From: Paroedura picta
Taxonomy: Eukaryota > Chordata > Lepidosauria > Squamata > Gekkonidae
Assembly (NCBI RefSeq): GCF_049243985.1
Contig: NC_135384.1
Span: forward strand, 15,744,501 to 15,808,500
Reading direction: 5' to 3'
DNA: 64,000 nt
Part shown: positions 11,826 through 22,427 of the stretch, in pieces
Numbering within the stretch: the first letter of the stretch is position 1
Layout of the letters: the number at the start of each line of letters is the position of its first letter
Translations under genes and position numbers: made by a program
The notes under the pieces: model-generated
The model's input: only the letters and a program-made list of their open reading frames with translations
Database searches by the model: none
What the model was told of the DNA's origin: nothing

Positions 11826-12168
11826 AAGAAGAAGAAGAGTTGGTTCTTATATGCCACTTTTCCCTACCCGAAGGAGGCTCAAAGCGGCTTACAATCGCCT
11901 TCCCATTCTTATAGCCCACTTTTTACGATTTGAAGGGGTCTTAAAGTGGCTTACAATTGTCTTTCTTTTCTCTCCCCACAACAGACACCCTGTGAGGTAA
12001 GTGGGGCAGAGAAAGCAATGACATAACAGCTCTATGACAACTATTCTGACAGGACTTTGACTAGACCAAGTTCACCCAGCTGGCTGCATGTGGAGATGGA
12101 GTAGGGAATCAAACCTGGCTCTCTAGGTAAGAGGCTACTGCTCTTAGCTACCGCACTACACTGGTTCT
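11826..12168 (-). mobile_element. tRNA-derived SINE (CTT-tail family), with inner duplication
   Basis: On the minus strand it runs from a worn tRNA-like head near 12168 to a ctt-rich tail near 11826. The 3' module is present twice ('cgaaggaggctcaaagcggcttacaat' at about 11870 and a worn copy at about 11930). The element is thus longer than its relatives: either one SINE sits in another or there was a local duplication. Confidence 0.8.
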
Positions 12169-12325
12169 CCTGACTTCAGTTCTCCAGGACAAAATGGCAG
12201 CTTGAGATAGCAGCCTCTATGGTACACCATAGTTTCTAGGTTTAATCACTACCCAATTCCTTCCCCTTCCGTAAGCACTGCCTGAAATGTCCAGGAACTC
12301 CACAGGCCACAGCTGGCAAACATAA
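12165..12325. repeat. MITE-like repeat, truncated by the SINE at 11826
   Basis: The modules 'ttctccaggacaaaatggcagctt' and 'cacagctggcaaac' match the family at 3405. The left part is missing where the SINE ends. Confidence 0.45.
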
Positions 12326-12412
12326 GAAAAAAGGCAACTCAAACAAAGCAGCTTTAGAAGATCTTATAAAGATCAAAGCAAACAAACATGAGTAAAAGGG
12401 ACACTGTACATG

Positions 12413-12705
12413 AAGAAGAAGAAGAAGAAGAAGAAGAGTTGGTTCTTATATGCCGCTTTTCCCTACCCGAAGGAGGCTCAAAGCGGCTTACAGTCGCCTT
12501 CCCATTCCTCTCCCCACAACAAACACCCTGTGGGGTGGGTGAGGCTGAGAGAGCCCTGATATCACTGCTCGGTCAGAACAATTTTATCAGTGCCGTGCCG
12601 AGCCCAAGGTCACCCAGCTGGTTGCATGTGGAGGAGTGCAGAATCGAACCTGGCATGCCAGATTAGAAGTCCACACTCCTAACCACTACACCAAACTGGC
12701 TACAG
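12413..12705 (-). mobile_element. tRNA-derived SINE (CTT-tail family)
   Basis: This is a near-complete minus-strand copy. The gaagaagaa tail and 'gagttggttcttatatgccg' lie at the low end. The tRNA-like head, ending 'ccactacaccaaactggct', lies at the high end. It is absent from the paralogous block copy near 3690, so it inserted after the block duplicated. Confidence 0.88.
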
Positions 12706-13191
12706 AACCAAGGAGAGAAGAAGAAAAATTCATCTAGAATCATGTCCAGCTGCTCCCTGTTCTCCGGCTTCTGAGAATGGGGAGAGGGGGAATTAGACAA
12801 TATCACAGAACTATGGTGGATTTTAGAATCCCTTTTCATTCCTTGCACCCTTGCACTCAGTGAAAACTGGGAATCTGTGTGGCATGAGTTTTCAGTTCTA
12901 AAAATGTTAATTCCTCTCCCACAATATTCAACAAGAAACATTCTGCAGGCATGGAATCCATCCCACAGATTCCAGCATGACATCTCTAGACACAGATTTT
13001 CCCCACACTCCATTTGCTCACTACCAGTTATGCTCTCTATCTTGAATTCTTGCCTTCTCATTGCCAGATGGGTCTGAAAGATGCTACTCAAGACCTGTAG
13101 GTCAGAGGAATATATAGAGAAAGGAAAACTATACTGTAATAAAAATTCAAACATCTTGTATCTGGTTCAATGAATGGAGCTGGGTATTTAC

Positions 13192-13242
13192 CTCTAAAAT
13201 GGATATAGATGAAATCTTGGATGTGTTCCATTCCTGTCCCAT
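13192..13242 (-). CDS. Coding leader exon of the 9.2-kb olfactory receptor
   Basis: On the minus strand, ATG at 13242 in a strong context (ggaATGg) opens 17 codons, MGQEWNTSKISSISILE. They end at GAG followed by the donor gtaaat. Phase 0 at the donor matches phase 0 at the acceptor at 10175, and the intron would be 3016 bp. The peptide holds an N-glycosylation sequon (NTS). Homologous exons lie at 4240-4290, 22731-22780, 27024-27074 and 36146-36202, each upstream of a group A receptor. The main exon lacks its own ATG. I infer splicing from sequence only, with no transcript evidence. Confidence 0.78.
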
Positions 13243-14104
13243 TCCTAAGATACAAGTTTCTCCTATTTGTCTTCTTTATGCTTCCGTCTCTGCTTCAGAC
13301 AGTAGTTCTTCAGGTGTCCTTTACCTTTCATTCATTCAGAAGCAAAATGACAGCAGATGGTTTACTGCTGTTCCTTTCTGCACACTTAAGGTCCACATGA
13401 AGAAACAAAGTGGAACAAATCAAAACTGATAATCTCGGAAACAGGGAGGAAAATTTACTGGTGCTTGGCTTCCTTTATTCATAAGCCTAGTGATAATAAA
13501 TCTTAAGTTTTCTTTGAGAATAGAAAAAGGAAGGGAAGAAGGAGGAAACGTCAAACCTCAGGGACTTAGCTGGCAACTATCCAATAAAAATGTTAATACT
13601 TACTTCAGTAGTTAACTTTTCCATTTAACAAGTACAATTGAGATTAGTTGGCACTAACAAATCTTACCCACCAATAATCTTATAGTCCTTTAGACAAAAA
13701 TTCACCGTATCAGATACCTTTCATTTTTTAAAAGTTTGCTACATAAAAGTTTGACATATTACAATAGTGAATGTAGTATGTTTATGCTTGGATTCAGAAA
13801 ACTGAAGACATTCTGGAATAATTCAGTAGATGGACTAGGGGGTTAGTTTGCTTATGCTAAAATAATCCAGTAATATTCTGATTCCCGCAGTGCCATTTTT
13901 AATAGAGTAGATGGATTTAGAAGTGTGTAATTCTTTTTAGGACTGAGCTGAAAATTATAAAGTGTATTACATCCTGCAAAAAAAAAATCCCATGATATTC
14001 TCATGATATTATTTATTTCAACAAGTCAAAAGTGGACAGATTCACAATTCAATCAACTGACAGGAAAATGTGAAGAATCTAGGAAGTTCTGGTATGTTCA
14101 TATG

Positions 14105-14290
14105 TTTATAGTAGGAGTGTATTCTTTGAAAAGATACTTCATTCTCACTGGCAGTCTTCAAGCAAAGGTTGGATACGCACTTTTCTTGGATGCTTTAGGA
14201 TGCTTTGGGCTGATCCTGCATAGAGCCGGGGGTTGGGCTAGATGGTCTGTGTGGCCCCTTCCAACTCTATGATTCTATGATTCTATGATT
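14105..14290 (+). mobile_element. CR1 LINE 3' UTR fragment
   Basis: It holds 'ctggcagtcttcaagcaaaggttggatac', 'gatgctttgggctgatcctgc', 'ggttgggctagatgg' and the ending 'ccttccaactctatgattctatgattctatgatt', in the order found in CR1 3' ends. Confidence 0.85.
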
Positions 14291-14817
14291 ATTGAAGTCA
14301 GTGGACTTAGATCCTTGATCATGCACTATCCATCTCTGCCATAGGAAAACCATTATTGTGATAACTATACATGAGAACTGTTCTTAAACAGGAAAGTTAT
14401 ATGGCTCTCTCCTGCCATAATGTATTATCTGTACTCCTTGAAAGAACTTACAATTCTGTTGTCAATGGAATCTTGGATAACCCGTTTGGGACTTGATTTT
14501 TAAGGGTGTACTGTTAGAAATGATCATATGCTGAAGTAAGGATCACAGGGCAACAAGTTTATCATCCAGAAGGCATGAAATGCCTTGGTCAGAATTCAAA
14601 GCTAAACCCAGGCATGTGACCTGAGTGTGACTTCTGTTTTACCTTCTTCCAGGAGAATCACCAGTCACACCAGCAAATTTTGGAAAGTGGTTAAGCAATA
14701 AACACAGCTGGAGGAAATAGAAGAGCCAACAAAAATTAAAATATTCCAATGATGGGTGATGTGGTGGCTGTTAGATCAATCTCTGACCACAAATTCCCCC
14801 CCCCAAATGACCTAAAG

Positions 14818-15146
14818 CAGTGGTTCTCAACTTGGGGGTCGGGACCCCTTTGGGGGTCCAACAACCCTTTCACAGGGGTCATGGTTGATTGAGGTAGAGA
14901 ATTAGCCTGTCTAGAGCAGCAGAAAAGAGTGAGATGAGCATGGTGGGACAAGAGGCGGAGCTTAACTGAGAAACCCCAGAAAAAAATCAATTTATATACA
15001 ATCATAAACAATGGATCTTCACGCCATTGGTCAATTTTGGTTTAATTTCTGTGAAAGAACACTTGCATAATTTAATGGTTGGGGGTCACCACAACAGGAG
15101 GAACTCTATTAAAGGGTTGAGGCATTAGGAAGGTTGAGAACCATTG
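14818..15146. mobile_element. hAT element resembling SPIN, with 8-bp target duplication
   Basis: The ends are cagtggttctcaacttg and aggttgagaaccattg. The right end 'tggttgggggtcaccacaac', 'ggaactctattaaagggtt' and 'ggcattaggaagg' closely resembles the SPIN family known to have spread horizontally among tetrapods. The flanks acctaaag (14810-14817) and acttaaag (15147-15154) match at 7 of 8 bases, as expected for hAT. There is no transposase, so it is non-autonomous. Confidence 0.82.
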
Positions 15147-15839
15147 ACTTAAAGGAACAACTCATGGGCTGGGTTTAGTCGACAAACCTCACGCCATCTA
15201 ACTTAAAACCCCGCAAGCAAAAGTTTGACGGATGAACAGGTAAAAGGTGGAATGCAGACTGTTACATTTTGACACGAGGGCACCTCCACCTTAAGATCTA
15301 ACCTGGCATACCACCTGGCCAAAGGAGACATATATAACAGAACAAAAGTCAGAGGGAACTGCATTATTAACTGTTGATCCCTTCAGATAGCAGAAATGTT
15401 GAATGAGGTGGAGCTTTCTTGGGGACTACTCGAATGGGAAAACCCTGAGGTTAGGAAAGGGAAGACAAGTAAAGGGGCCCACATCCCTCCCATAAGCACA
15501 TTCTTTGGTGAACGTATTCCTAATTACCTTGAGGAGCTTCCTAGCAGATTTTAAATTTCTGCATTCTGCGGATAAATGAAGACCTCGGAAAGGGACAAAA
15601 AAAGCACCCACTCTAAAAAAGTGGCCAGCTTTTGTTATGCCAGGGCCTCAAGATGCATTGCAGGGAAGGTGGGGGGGGGGGTACCAAGTTAAATCTAGAC
15701 CCAAGTGACATATCATTTGGAAGTGCTAGAAGTGTTATAGTTGCCCAATCCTGCCTCTGTTTCCCCTCTAGATACATTTGGAGGAGGAATGGGGATTCAA
15801 ACCCAGCTCTCCAGATTTGCCAGTATTTATGAGGTGATT

Positions 15840-16400
15840 ACTCCCTTTAGACAGACAACATAGTTAGGTAAAATATTAACAATCTTTATTGTAAGGAAAA
15901 CAAAAAAAAGTAATAAGCAAAAATATATCTAGTACACTGGCAGTCTAAGGGAGAGGAAAATACAGTGGGGAAAGGGTTGTAAGTATATTTACTGGTCTTG
16001 AAGAGCAGTGGGGCAGAGAGACAACACAACCAGCTAGAGGTGTGAAGGGTGTTCTGAATGGGTCCTGAGACCAGGTGAACACAGGATGAAATGTTCCATT
16101 GGACAGGATATTAGGAAAATGTCTCATCTTGGTTAGAAGATAGGCGTTTAATGGGTAACCCATCTTGTCTAGTCGTGTCTAGATGTTTGGGAAGTAATTT
16201 CCCTTGGCAGATAAACACAGAGTAGATAATAAATGAGAGGTTGAGAATCTTGCCCAGGAAGCTTTTAGGCAAACAGAACTCTACTGGACACCTTGCTCAG
16301 CAAATACAATTGGGTAGGGGGGTAAGTGAGAGGTGAGCTGGACATGTCTTGGATTGAAGCTGCTCTGTCAAATATATGACAGGAAAGATGGAGTCTGGTT
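15840..16400. repeat. Unclassified dispersed repeat, related to 44140-44770
   Basis: Shared pieces include 'caatctttattg'/A-rich stretches at the left and, in the middle, 'atttactggtcttgaagagcagtgg' and 'acaaccagctagaggtgtgaag', compared with 'atttaccagtcccgaagacgtgg' and 'acagccagcgatgtgaag'. The family is not identified. An AATAAA on the minus strand near 15880 would suit a retroelement end. Confidence 0.4.
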
Positions 16401-16642
16401 GTGGCAGACTTTAATATTGCTTGGCTTGGCATAAGCCTAGACTATTGATGAGTGCCACTGGTTGTTCATAACAGCATGCCAACCCATAGGCTGGGGTCCT
16501 GCTATCCATAACACATAGAATCATAGTGTTGGAAGGGAACAAAATACCTGTGGAACAGGAAAAGAAACCCTGAGGAAGCAGGAACTTAACAAGTAAAACA
16601 ACAATGTGGAAAAGCCCCATTTCTCATCTCTATCCCATAATT

Positions 16643-16978
16643 CAGGATTTCTCAACCAGGGCTTTGTGAAACCCTGTAGTTTCTTGACAGCCCTGGAAGG
16701 GTTTCCTGAATTGGTGGGAGTTAATTCATTTTTCATATATATAAGAATTTGTTCGATGTTTATTGGATGGTATGAGCAAATATGGTAATGTCAACCCACC
16801 CAGTCCCCTCCCAAAATGGCCAGTGATGGGCCTGGAAGGAGTAGGAAGGGAAGGGGCCTTGAGTGGCTATGTTCACAGCTATGCTTCCCAACTATATGCT
16901 GCATGATCATGCCACTTCTGGGGTTTCTCAAAGCCTGTTTCAGGGGTTTTTCAATGGTAAAAAAGTTGAGAAAGGCTG
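16643..16978. mobile_element. Non-autonomous hAT-like element
   Basis: The left end caggatttctcaacc and the right end gttgagaaaggctg are inverted repeats of the hAT type. Inside are 'gggctttgtgaaaccctg' and 'ttcttgacagccctggaagggtttcctgaa'. The putative 8-bp flanks (ccataatt/tcttaatc) match only partly, so it is an old copy. Confidence 0.65.
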
Positions 16979-16979
16979 T

Positions 16980-17580
16980 CTTAATCGGATGGCTAATTTT
17001 ATGTTGCCCATGATATAGTTTTCCAATTTTACATTTTATTGTTTATTAGTTCATTGTAAGCCGAACTGTGGTTCCTTATTTGATGGAATAAAAACAATTA
17101 AATATTAGTAGCAATTATATTACTGAGGTATGTTAACCAGTCATGAGATAACATGTGAATTCTTTACATGAATATAATTGTATATTTAAACAGTGTGATG
17201 GAAATGCTATGGATTGGGGGGGAATGACACTTTAACTTCTTCAGACTTCTTCAGTACAAGGCATTATGATAATATGGGTGTGACTTTTGGGCAGACATGT
17301 TACTTACAGGATTGGAGAAAAAGGTGGACTTCATGACATGAGGTCATACTTGAGGACAATTCAATTCAGCTTTCATGTACAGTATATTAACATGAAAACT
17401 ATCAACAGAAAAGATGGGCAGGATTTCCCCAACTTTACAGGAATTAGTGTTTTTACATGATAAATGAATGCAGACTTAATTCATACAAAAATAAAATAGT
17501 CTCCGCTACAAAGAAGTTCAATCATTTCTGGAAAATACAACCATTGTAAAAATCATTGGACCTGCCTAGACATCCTAAAA
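16980..17580. other. 3' flank of the 17.6-kb OR gene; nothing recognised
   Basis: This is A/T-rich non-coding sequence between the hAT-like element and the OR stop codon. I see no gene or clear repeat. Confidence 0.4.
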
Positions 17581-18504
17581 TTAAGTTACTCTGTTGCTAA
17601 ATTTCCTTGTACATCTATAAAGAGCTTCTTTCACCTCTCGGTTTCTCAAGCTGTATATGAGGGGGTTGAGCATGGGAGTCAGGACTGTGTATACCAGGGA
17701 GAAGGTTTTGTGTACCTCTTTCAGGGTCAGTGTTGCTGGAATAGTGTAGACAAGGAATATCGACCCATAAAAGAGGGTCACAACAATGAGGTGTGAAGAG
17801 CAGGTGGAAAAGGTATTCTTCTGTGCACTTTTGCATTGAATTCTCAAGATGGTGAGAATAATGCAGATATAGGAAGACAATGTTAACACAAAAGGAGGGA
17901 CAGTTCCTAGGAGGCCGAGAATGAAGGTAGCAAGCTTCACGAAATGAGGATTGCTACAGGAGAGGTTTGAGACAGGATATATATCACAAAAGAAGTGGTC
18001 AATTTCATTGGGTCCACAAAACGTTAACCGTGCCATAAGAGAGGTCACAATGGTGTTAGTCAGTAAGCCACTCATCCAAGATGCAGAAGTCAATTGCAAG
18101 CAGAACTTTCCATTCATAAGACACGGGTAGTGTAAAGGCTTGCAGATTGCCAGATAACGATCATAAGACATCGTGGCTAAGAGGTAACATTCAGTGGCAG
18201 CAAAGAATCCAAAGAAAAACCATTGTGTGATACAACCTCCAACAGATATGGATCTGTCACCTGTTAGGAAACTGGTCAGCATCCTGGGTAAAATGGTGGA
18301 AATGTAGCCAGTCTCCAAGCAGGACAAATTCATCAGGAAGAAGTACATGGGGGTGTGGAGGTTCTGATCTGCTTTCACCAGTACAACAATTAGGAGGTTC
18401 CCCATAACAGCCAAAATATAGATGGCTAAAAATAACACGAAGAGGATAATTTGCAGTTCGAGACGATTCCCAAATCCTAGAAGGATGAATGTTGTATTGT
18501 TCAT
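17581..18504 (-). CDS. Olfactory receptor (class II, group A), start inside main exon
   Basis: This is a close paralogue of the 9.2-kb receptor, with PMYFFLMNLS, MSYDRYLAIC, FFCDIYPVSNLSC and NPLIYSLRN; the run before helix 6 reads KNTFSTCSSHL rather than KAFSTCSSHL. The frame is open further up to 18675, but a splice acceptor (ctgtatttcag before GCA CTT GAT) lies at 18555/18556, so upstream residues are intron. Between acceptor and helix 1 the only in-frame ATG is at 18504 (MNNTTFILLGF), giving 307 residues and a sequon at the very start. The matching leader exon at 22731-22780 cannot code through. I therefore chose 18504. No internal stop is present. Confidence 0.93.
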   Translation of the reverse strand: MNNTTFILLGFGNRLELQIILFVLFLAIYILAVMGNLLIVVLVKADQNLHTPMYFFLMNLSCLETGYISTILPRMLTSFLTGDRSISVGGCITQWFFFGFFAATECYLLATMSYDRYLAICKPLHYPCLMNGKFCLQLTSASWMSGLLTNTIVTSLMARLTFCGPNEIDHFFCDIYPVSNLSCSNPHFVKLATFILGLLGTVPPFVLTLSSYICIILTILRIQCKSAQKNTFSTCSSHLIVVTLFYGSIFLVYTIPATLTLKEVHKTFSLVYTVLTPMLNPLIYSLRNREVKEALYRCTRKFSNRVT

Positions 18505-18821
18505 CGGTTTGCCCTCAGTTGCTGTTTGCTGATGAATGTCAAAATCATCAAGTGCCTGAAATACAGATTGTCGAGCATTAGTCATGTGCAGAACACCTGT
18601 TTCCTCTCTTCCCATCTCAATAATGAATCGGCCATTTTGGATGTTCAGTGTACAGCTGTATATAGGGAGAAGCATGTAGCAAAGTCTTTTGAGTGCTTTG
18701 CTATTTTAGAAGGGTCACAAGTTGGAATCGTTCCTCACCATTTTTTTTTTTAACATGATAGAGAGAAGCAAGAATCCATCTTCCCTGTGTGTCAGAGGAC
18801 TATGGGAGATATCTTTTCATG

Positions 18822-18955
<134 letters not shown>

Positions 18956-19380
18956 AATACCACAAAAGTCTCTGGCTTTCTATGTGCATCAGGAGGGACA
19001 AAAGGAAATACTACTGTGAATTTTTCTGCCAGATGATGTTGTGATGACCATAGAAATAAACAGCTTTAAAAGGGAAATAATAATTTGTGGTTCGGCTTCA
19101 GCCAAGGCCGCCATTGCTGGGGTGGGTGGGGTCGGCGGGGAAAATGCTGGGGAACCCACATCCCAGATGGGAATTAGGCGGGAGGGGTTTAAGCCATTGC
19201 CAGGGAAAAGTAGGGCAGTCAGCTGACTGCTCTGGCTCTTAACCTTCTGCCATGCCTTTTTCATGCCAGCACATTGTGAGCGTATTGATTGAGCCTGGGA
19301 CTCCCACCCTGCCAGGGAATCCTATCCATGATTCCTCTTAATATTTGTGAAACTGGCCAGGGGGTGGAGCGTGTCTAGGG

Positions 19381-19612
19381 AAGCAGAGCCAGCCCCAGTG
19401 AGTTGCCCTGGTGTAGAAGCTGAGGAAGGGAAAAGCAGAGCCAGTCCCAGTGATTTGATCTGGTGTAGATGTTGGAAGGGGGGGAGAAGCAGAGCCATCC
19501 CCAGTGAGTTGGCCTGGTATAGAAACTGGGGAAGAGGGAAGCAGAGCCATCCCCAATAAGTAGCTCTGGAATGGAATTGGGAGGGGGGGGAGGCAAAGCC
19601 AGCCTCAGTTTG
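19381..19612 (+). repeat. Minisatellite, ~52-bp unit, over 4 copies
   Basis: Units starting 'aagcagagccagcccc' or close variants begin at 19381, 19433, 19487, 19539 and 19591, a spacing of 52, 54, 52 and 52 bp. Each has the layout 'gcagagcca-c-ccagt-agt-g-cctggt-tagaa-ctg'. The array is GC-rich and lies in the OR intron. Confidence 0.9.
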
Positions 19613-19619
19613 TTGTTCT

Positions 19620-20310
19620 TAACCAGCCTTTTTCTCCAGGGGAACTGATCTTGGCAGTTTGATGATGAGCTGTCATTCTGGGGGATGCCCAGCCCCCCCC
19701 CCGGAGGCTGGCATCCCTGGACCTCTGTGGGAGACAAGGCTGCAGAGTCCCCCTCCCAAGCAGCCTTTTTTCTCCAGGGGGACTGATCTCTGTTGTCTGG
19801 ACATGAGATGTGATAGCAAAATCTCCCCTCCAAATCAGCCATTTCCCCCCTGGGAAACTGATCTCTATAGCAGTGGTCCCCAACCTTTATTAGGCTGGGG
19901 ATCGGCAGGGCATCGGGCCGCGCCCGCGGGGACCGCACCCGCGCGGGCCACGCCCATGCTTCTGGCTGCGCCCGCGGGCCGCACCCGCGCATCGAGCCGC
20001 ACCCGCGGGCCACGCCTGCGGATCGGGCCGCATGGGCGCGGCCTGCACGGGCGCAGCCCTGCCCCGATTCCTTCTCCCCGCCCTCCCGCAGTAAGTAGCT
20101 TCCCGGGCCGCAAGCTTGTGGCCTGGGAAGTTTTTTACTGTGGGGGGGGCGGGGAGAGGGAGCTGCGGCCCGGCGCCATGGCTTTTGCGGCCCGGCACCG
20201 GGCCGCGGCCCGCAGGTTGGGGACCACTGCTCTATAGTATGCAGATGAATTCCAATTCCAAGAGGTCTCCAGGCCACACCTGGAGGTTGGTGACCCCTGG
20301 GTTAGAAATG
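19620..20310. repeat. MITE-like repeat, two pieces, split by a hAT insertion
   Basis: One piece (about 19625-19715) ends 'ggctggcatccctgg'. A second (about 19735-20300) has 'ctccagggggactgatctctgttgtctgg', is interrupted at 19871-20229, and resumes 'tatgcagatgaattccaattcc' to end 'cacacctggaggttggtgacccctgg'. Both belong to the family at 2525, 3405 and 23310. Confidence 0.6.
19871..20229. mobile_element. hAT non-autonomous element with perfect 8-bp target duplication
   Basis: The ends cagtggtccccaacctt and aggttggggaccactg are near-perfect inverted repeats. ctctatag occurs at both flanks (19863-19870 and 20230-20237). The 359-bp body is extremely rich in C and G and in CpG (ggccgcgcccgcgg-type runs), which suggests a young copy. 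Frames inside are by-products of the composition. Confidence 0.92.
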
Positions 20311-20439
20311 TTCCTAACATGCTGGATCTCAAGATCCAGCAGGGAACAGGAGTGAGGGGGGGATCAGCACCCAGGAAAGCCACAGGGCAGGCATGTGTGC
20401 TAGTGCCCATTGTATTCCTGGATACAACAGGCTTTGCCC

Positions 20440-21424
20440 CTAAATAAATAGATAATGCTAGAAAAGTATAGATGAGAAAAAAAAAACATTTTGAGGCATA
20501 ATGAAGACAAGGAGGAATGTAGTTCCTAGATCAAGCAAGCAAGAAAGCAGGAGCATAGGGGAAGAGAAAGACCAAGGGAGGAGGCACTAGAAGTCCTTAT
20601 GAAGAATAACAGGGGGGGGGATATGTATAAGGACACTGTGTAGACTTCATCAGAATGAAAAGGTGGATATTTGAATCCATTTGCACTCTTTACGTTGTAA
20701 TACACTCAGTGAAAACTGGAGATGTGTTTAGATTTTCCAGTTCTAAAAATGAGACCTTCCCCATCATGCATGGAAACATTCCCCAAGCATGGAGTCAGAT
20801 CCAACTTGGTTTCTCCTCCAAATTAATCCTACTCAGTCCAACACGATAGCTCTAGCAGAGCTCTGGCCCAGGAACACTTTGCTCATAACCAGTCTTGTTC
20901 AGCCCATGGGGCTCTGGCTGAAAATTGGAAGTCTAGCTGGTTTGGGATTTGGGACTGGTAAAAATGGTTCCAATCAGGTCCAATCTGAAGCACCGTTGCA
21001 CATCCTTTGAAGTTAACTGACTTCAATGTGCTTATGGCATCTAAAGGTCCCAGCCATGGGCACCAGCAGCACAAATTCAAAATTGATGCAAGATTCATCA
21101 GTACAGGATCTAGGCAATCTTGTTCCCAGCACCTTTCCATTAATTGTTCTGTAAAGGAAGGGATGAATTCTGTCCTCCCTGTTATTCAGAAAGAAACTAG
21201 GGGGGAAATGAACATAATTCTAGACGTTCTGCCCCTCTTTATCTTTTACACATTGTCCTTATACACATTTTTTTTCCCCGTTATTCTTCATAAGGACTTC
21301 TACGGTCTCCCCCCTTTGTCTTTCTCTTCTCCAGTGCTCCTGTTTTCTCACTTGCTCACTTTTCTCACTTGCTGTACATCACTCTCCTCTGTTTTCTCCA
21401 TGATGTAAGTCTGGCTGAGTGTAT
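20440..21424. other. Intron of the 17.6-kb OR gene; remnant of a third duplication copy
   Basis: 20640-20790 ('ggacactgtg', 'aatccatttgcactctttacg', 'cactcagtgaaaactgg') matches 12795-12900 and 3840-3910. No gene is seen in the rest. Confidence 0.45.
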
Positions 21425-22020
21425 GAACCAAAAAAGTTAGGGATAAAATCAATTCTAGAAAAATATAGTTTATTATAGGTGTTCAGATGTTTAAAAAACA
21501 TAAATTAATATATCTTGGGCACACATAAAACATCTAAGTGCGCACATCAATCATGCCAAATGATTTTTTGATCTTATGTGTTTCAAGCAAATAGATCTTC
21601 ATTAGAGGTCAATTCTAGAGATGGACATAGATATAATTAAGGACATTTTTATAATTTTCAGTAGGGGGGTGTTAAAAACTTAGTTTGTTCTGGCTAGTTC
21701 TGGTCCTGCAAAGTGTTTATAACGGCAGAATCCTCCACCAGCAAATATTTCTTGTTATTGCCTGGATATTGGAAAATCCTACTATGTGCTTCTCAGCGGA
21801 CAGGTCTGTAGGCATCTGTACAGTTGACCTCTGGTGAAGATCTATTTGATCAAAATATGTTGGGTCATGGGCAATAAATTATTTGGCATTATTGGTGCAT
21901 ACACTCAGATGTTTTATGTGTGCTACAAAGATATTTTAATGGTTTTTAAACATCTCAGCTCCTATAATCAACTGTTCACATTTTTTCTAAAATTGATTTT
22001 ATCCCTAACCTTTTTGGTTC
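21425..22020. mobile_element. Long-terminal-inverted-repeat element
   Basis: The left end 'gaaccaaaaaagttaggg' faces the right end 'ccctaacctttttggttc'. The arms pair for over 100 bp with gaps, including 'agatgttt..' and 'cacacataaaacatct' against 'agatgttttatgtgtg'. The central part is unpaired. No transposase is present and no clear target duplication was found. The superfamily is unknown. Confidence 0.7.
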
Positions 22021-22427
22021 TTGCCTGTAATTCAGGTTGGGTTTTTGTTTCCCTTTTTGTCCCTTGTTCTGGCTGAGGGTGTAACTGGCCCAAGGACAGT
22101 GAGCAAGTCATTTGAACCTGGATCTCCTTGGTTCTAGCCCTTTTGTGGCATACAGCCCACTTTATCTGATATATGAGACTAGGAAGGAAGAAGCAGATCT
22201 TAGTGTTCAACCTCCACGCAATACAAAGAATGTATGAAACCCAGTTATTTAAATTTCAAATGTAGTCAAGAAAAGTCCAAGATTGTGAGCTATTTGGTAT
22301 GTATATGCTGCACAATATGCAGATCAAGTTTTCGTTGTTTACTTTTTAAAAAATCACTTGAAATTTAAATTGTCCTGAAGTCCAAATTACAGTGTCCTGC
22401 TGCAGATAACAGTGAAGGAGACAGAAC

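Larger units (their letters stand above)
10985..15330. repeat. Tandem duplication block, copy 2
   Basis: This is the partner of 230-7110. It contains the working leader exon at 13192-13242 and carries two SINEs (11826, 12413), a CR1 tail (14105) and a SPIN-like element (14818) that copy 1 lacks. Part of a third copy is visible around 20640-20790 and at 22731-22870. Confidence 0.7.

Noticed and set aside
18556-18675. 40-residue N-terminal extension of the 17.6-kb OR
   Set aside because: It is the intronic read-through of a frame that happens to be open; the acceptor at 18555 separates it.
19375-20277. A 300-residue open frame on the minus strand
   Set aside because: It spans the minisatellite, the MITE-like repeat and the CpG-rich hAT element, with proline/arginine-rich low-complexity translation. 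Not a gene.
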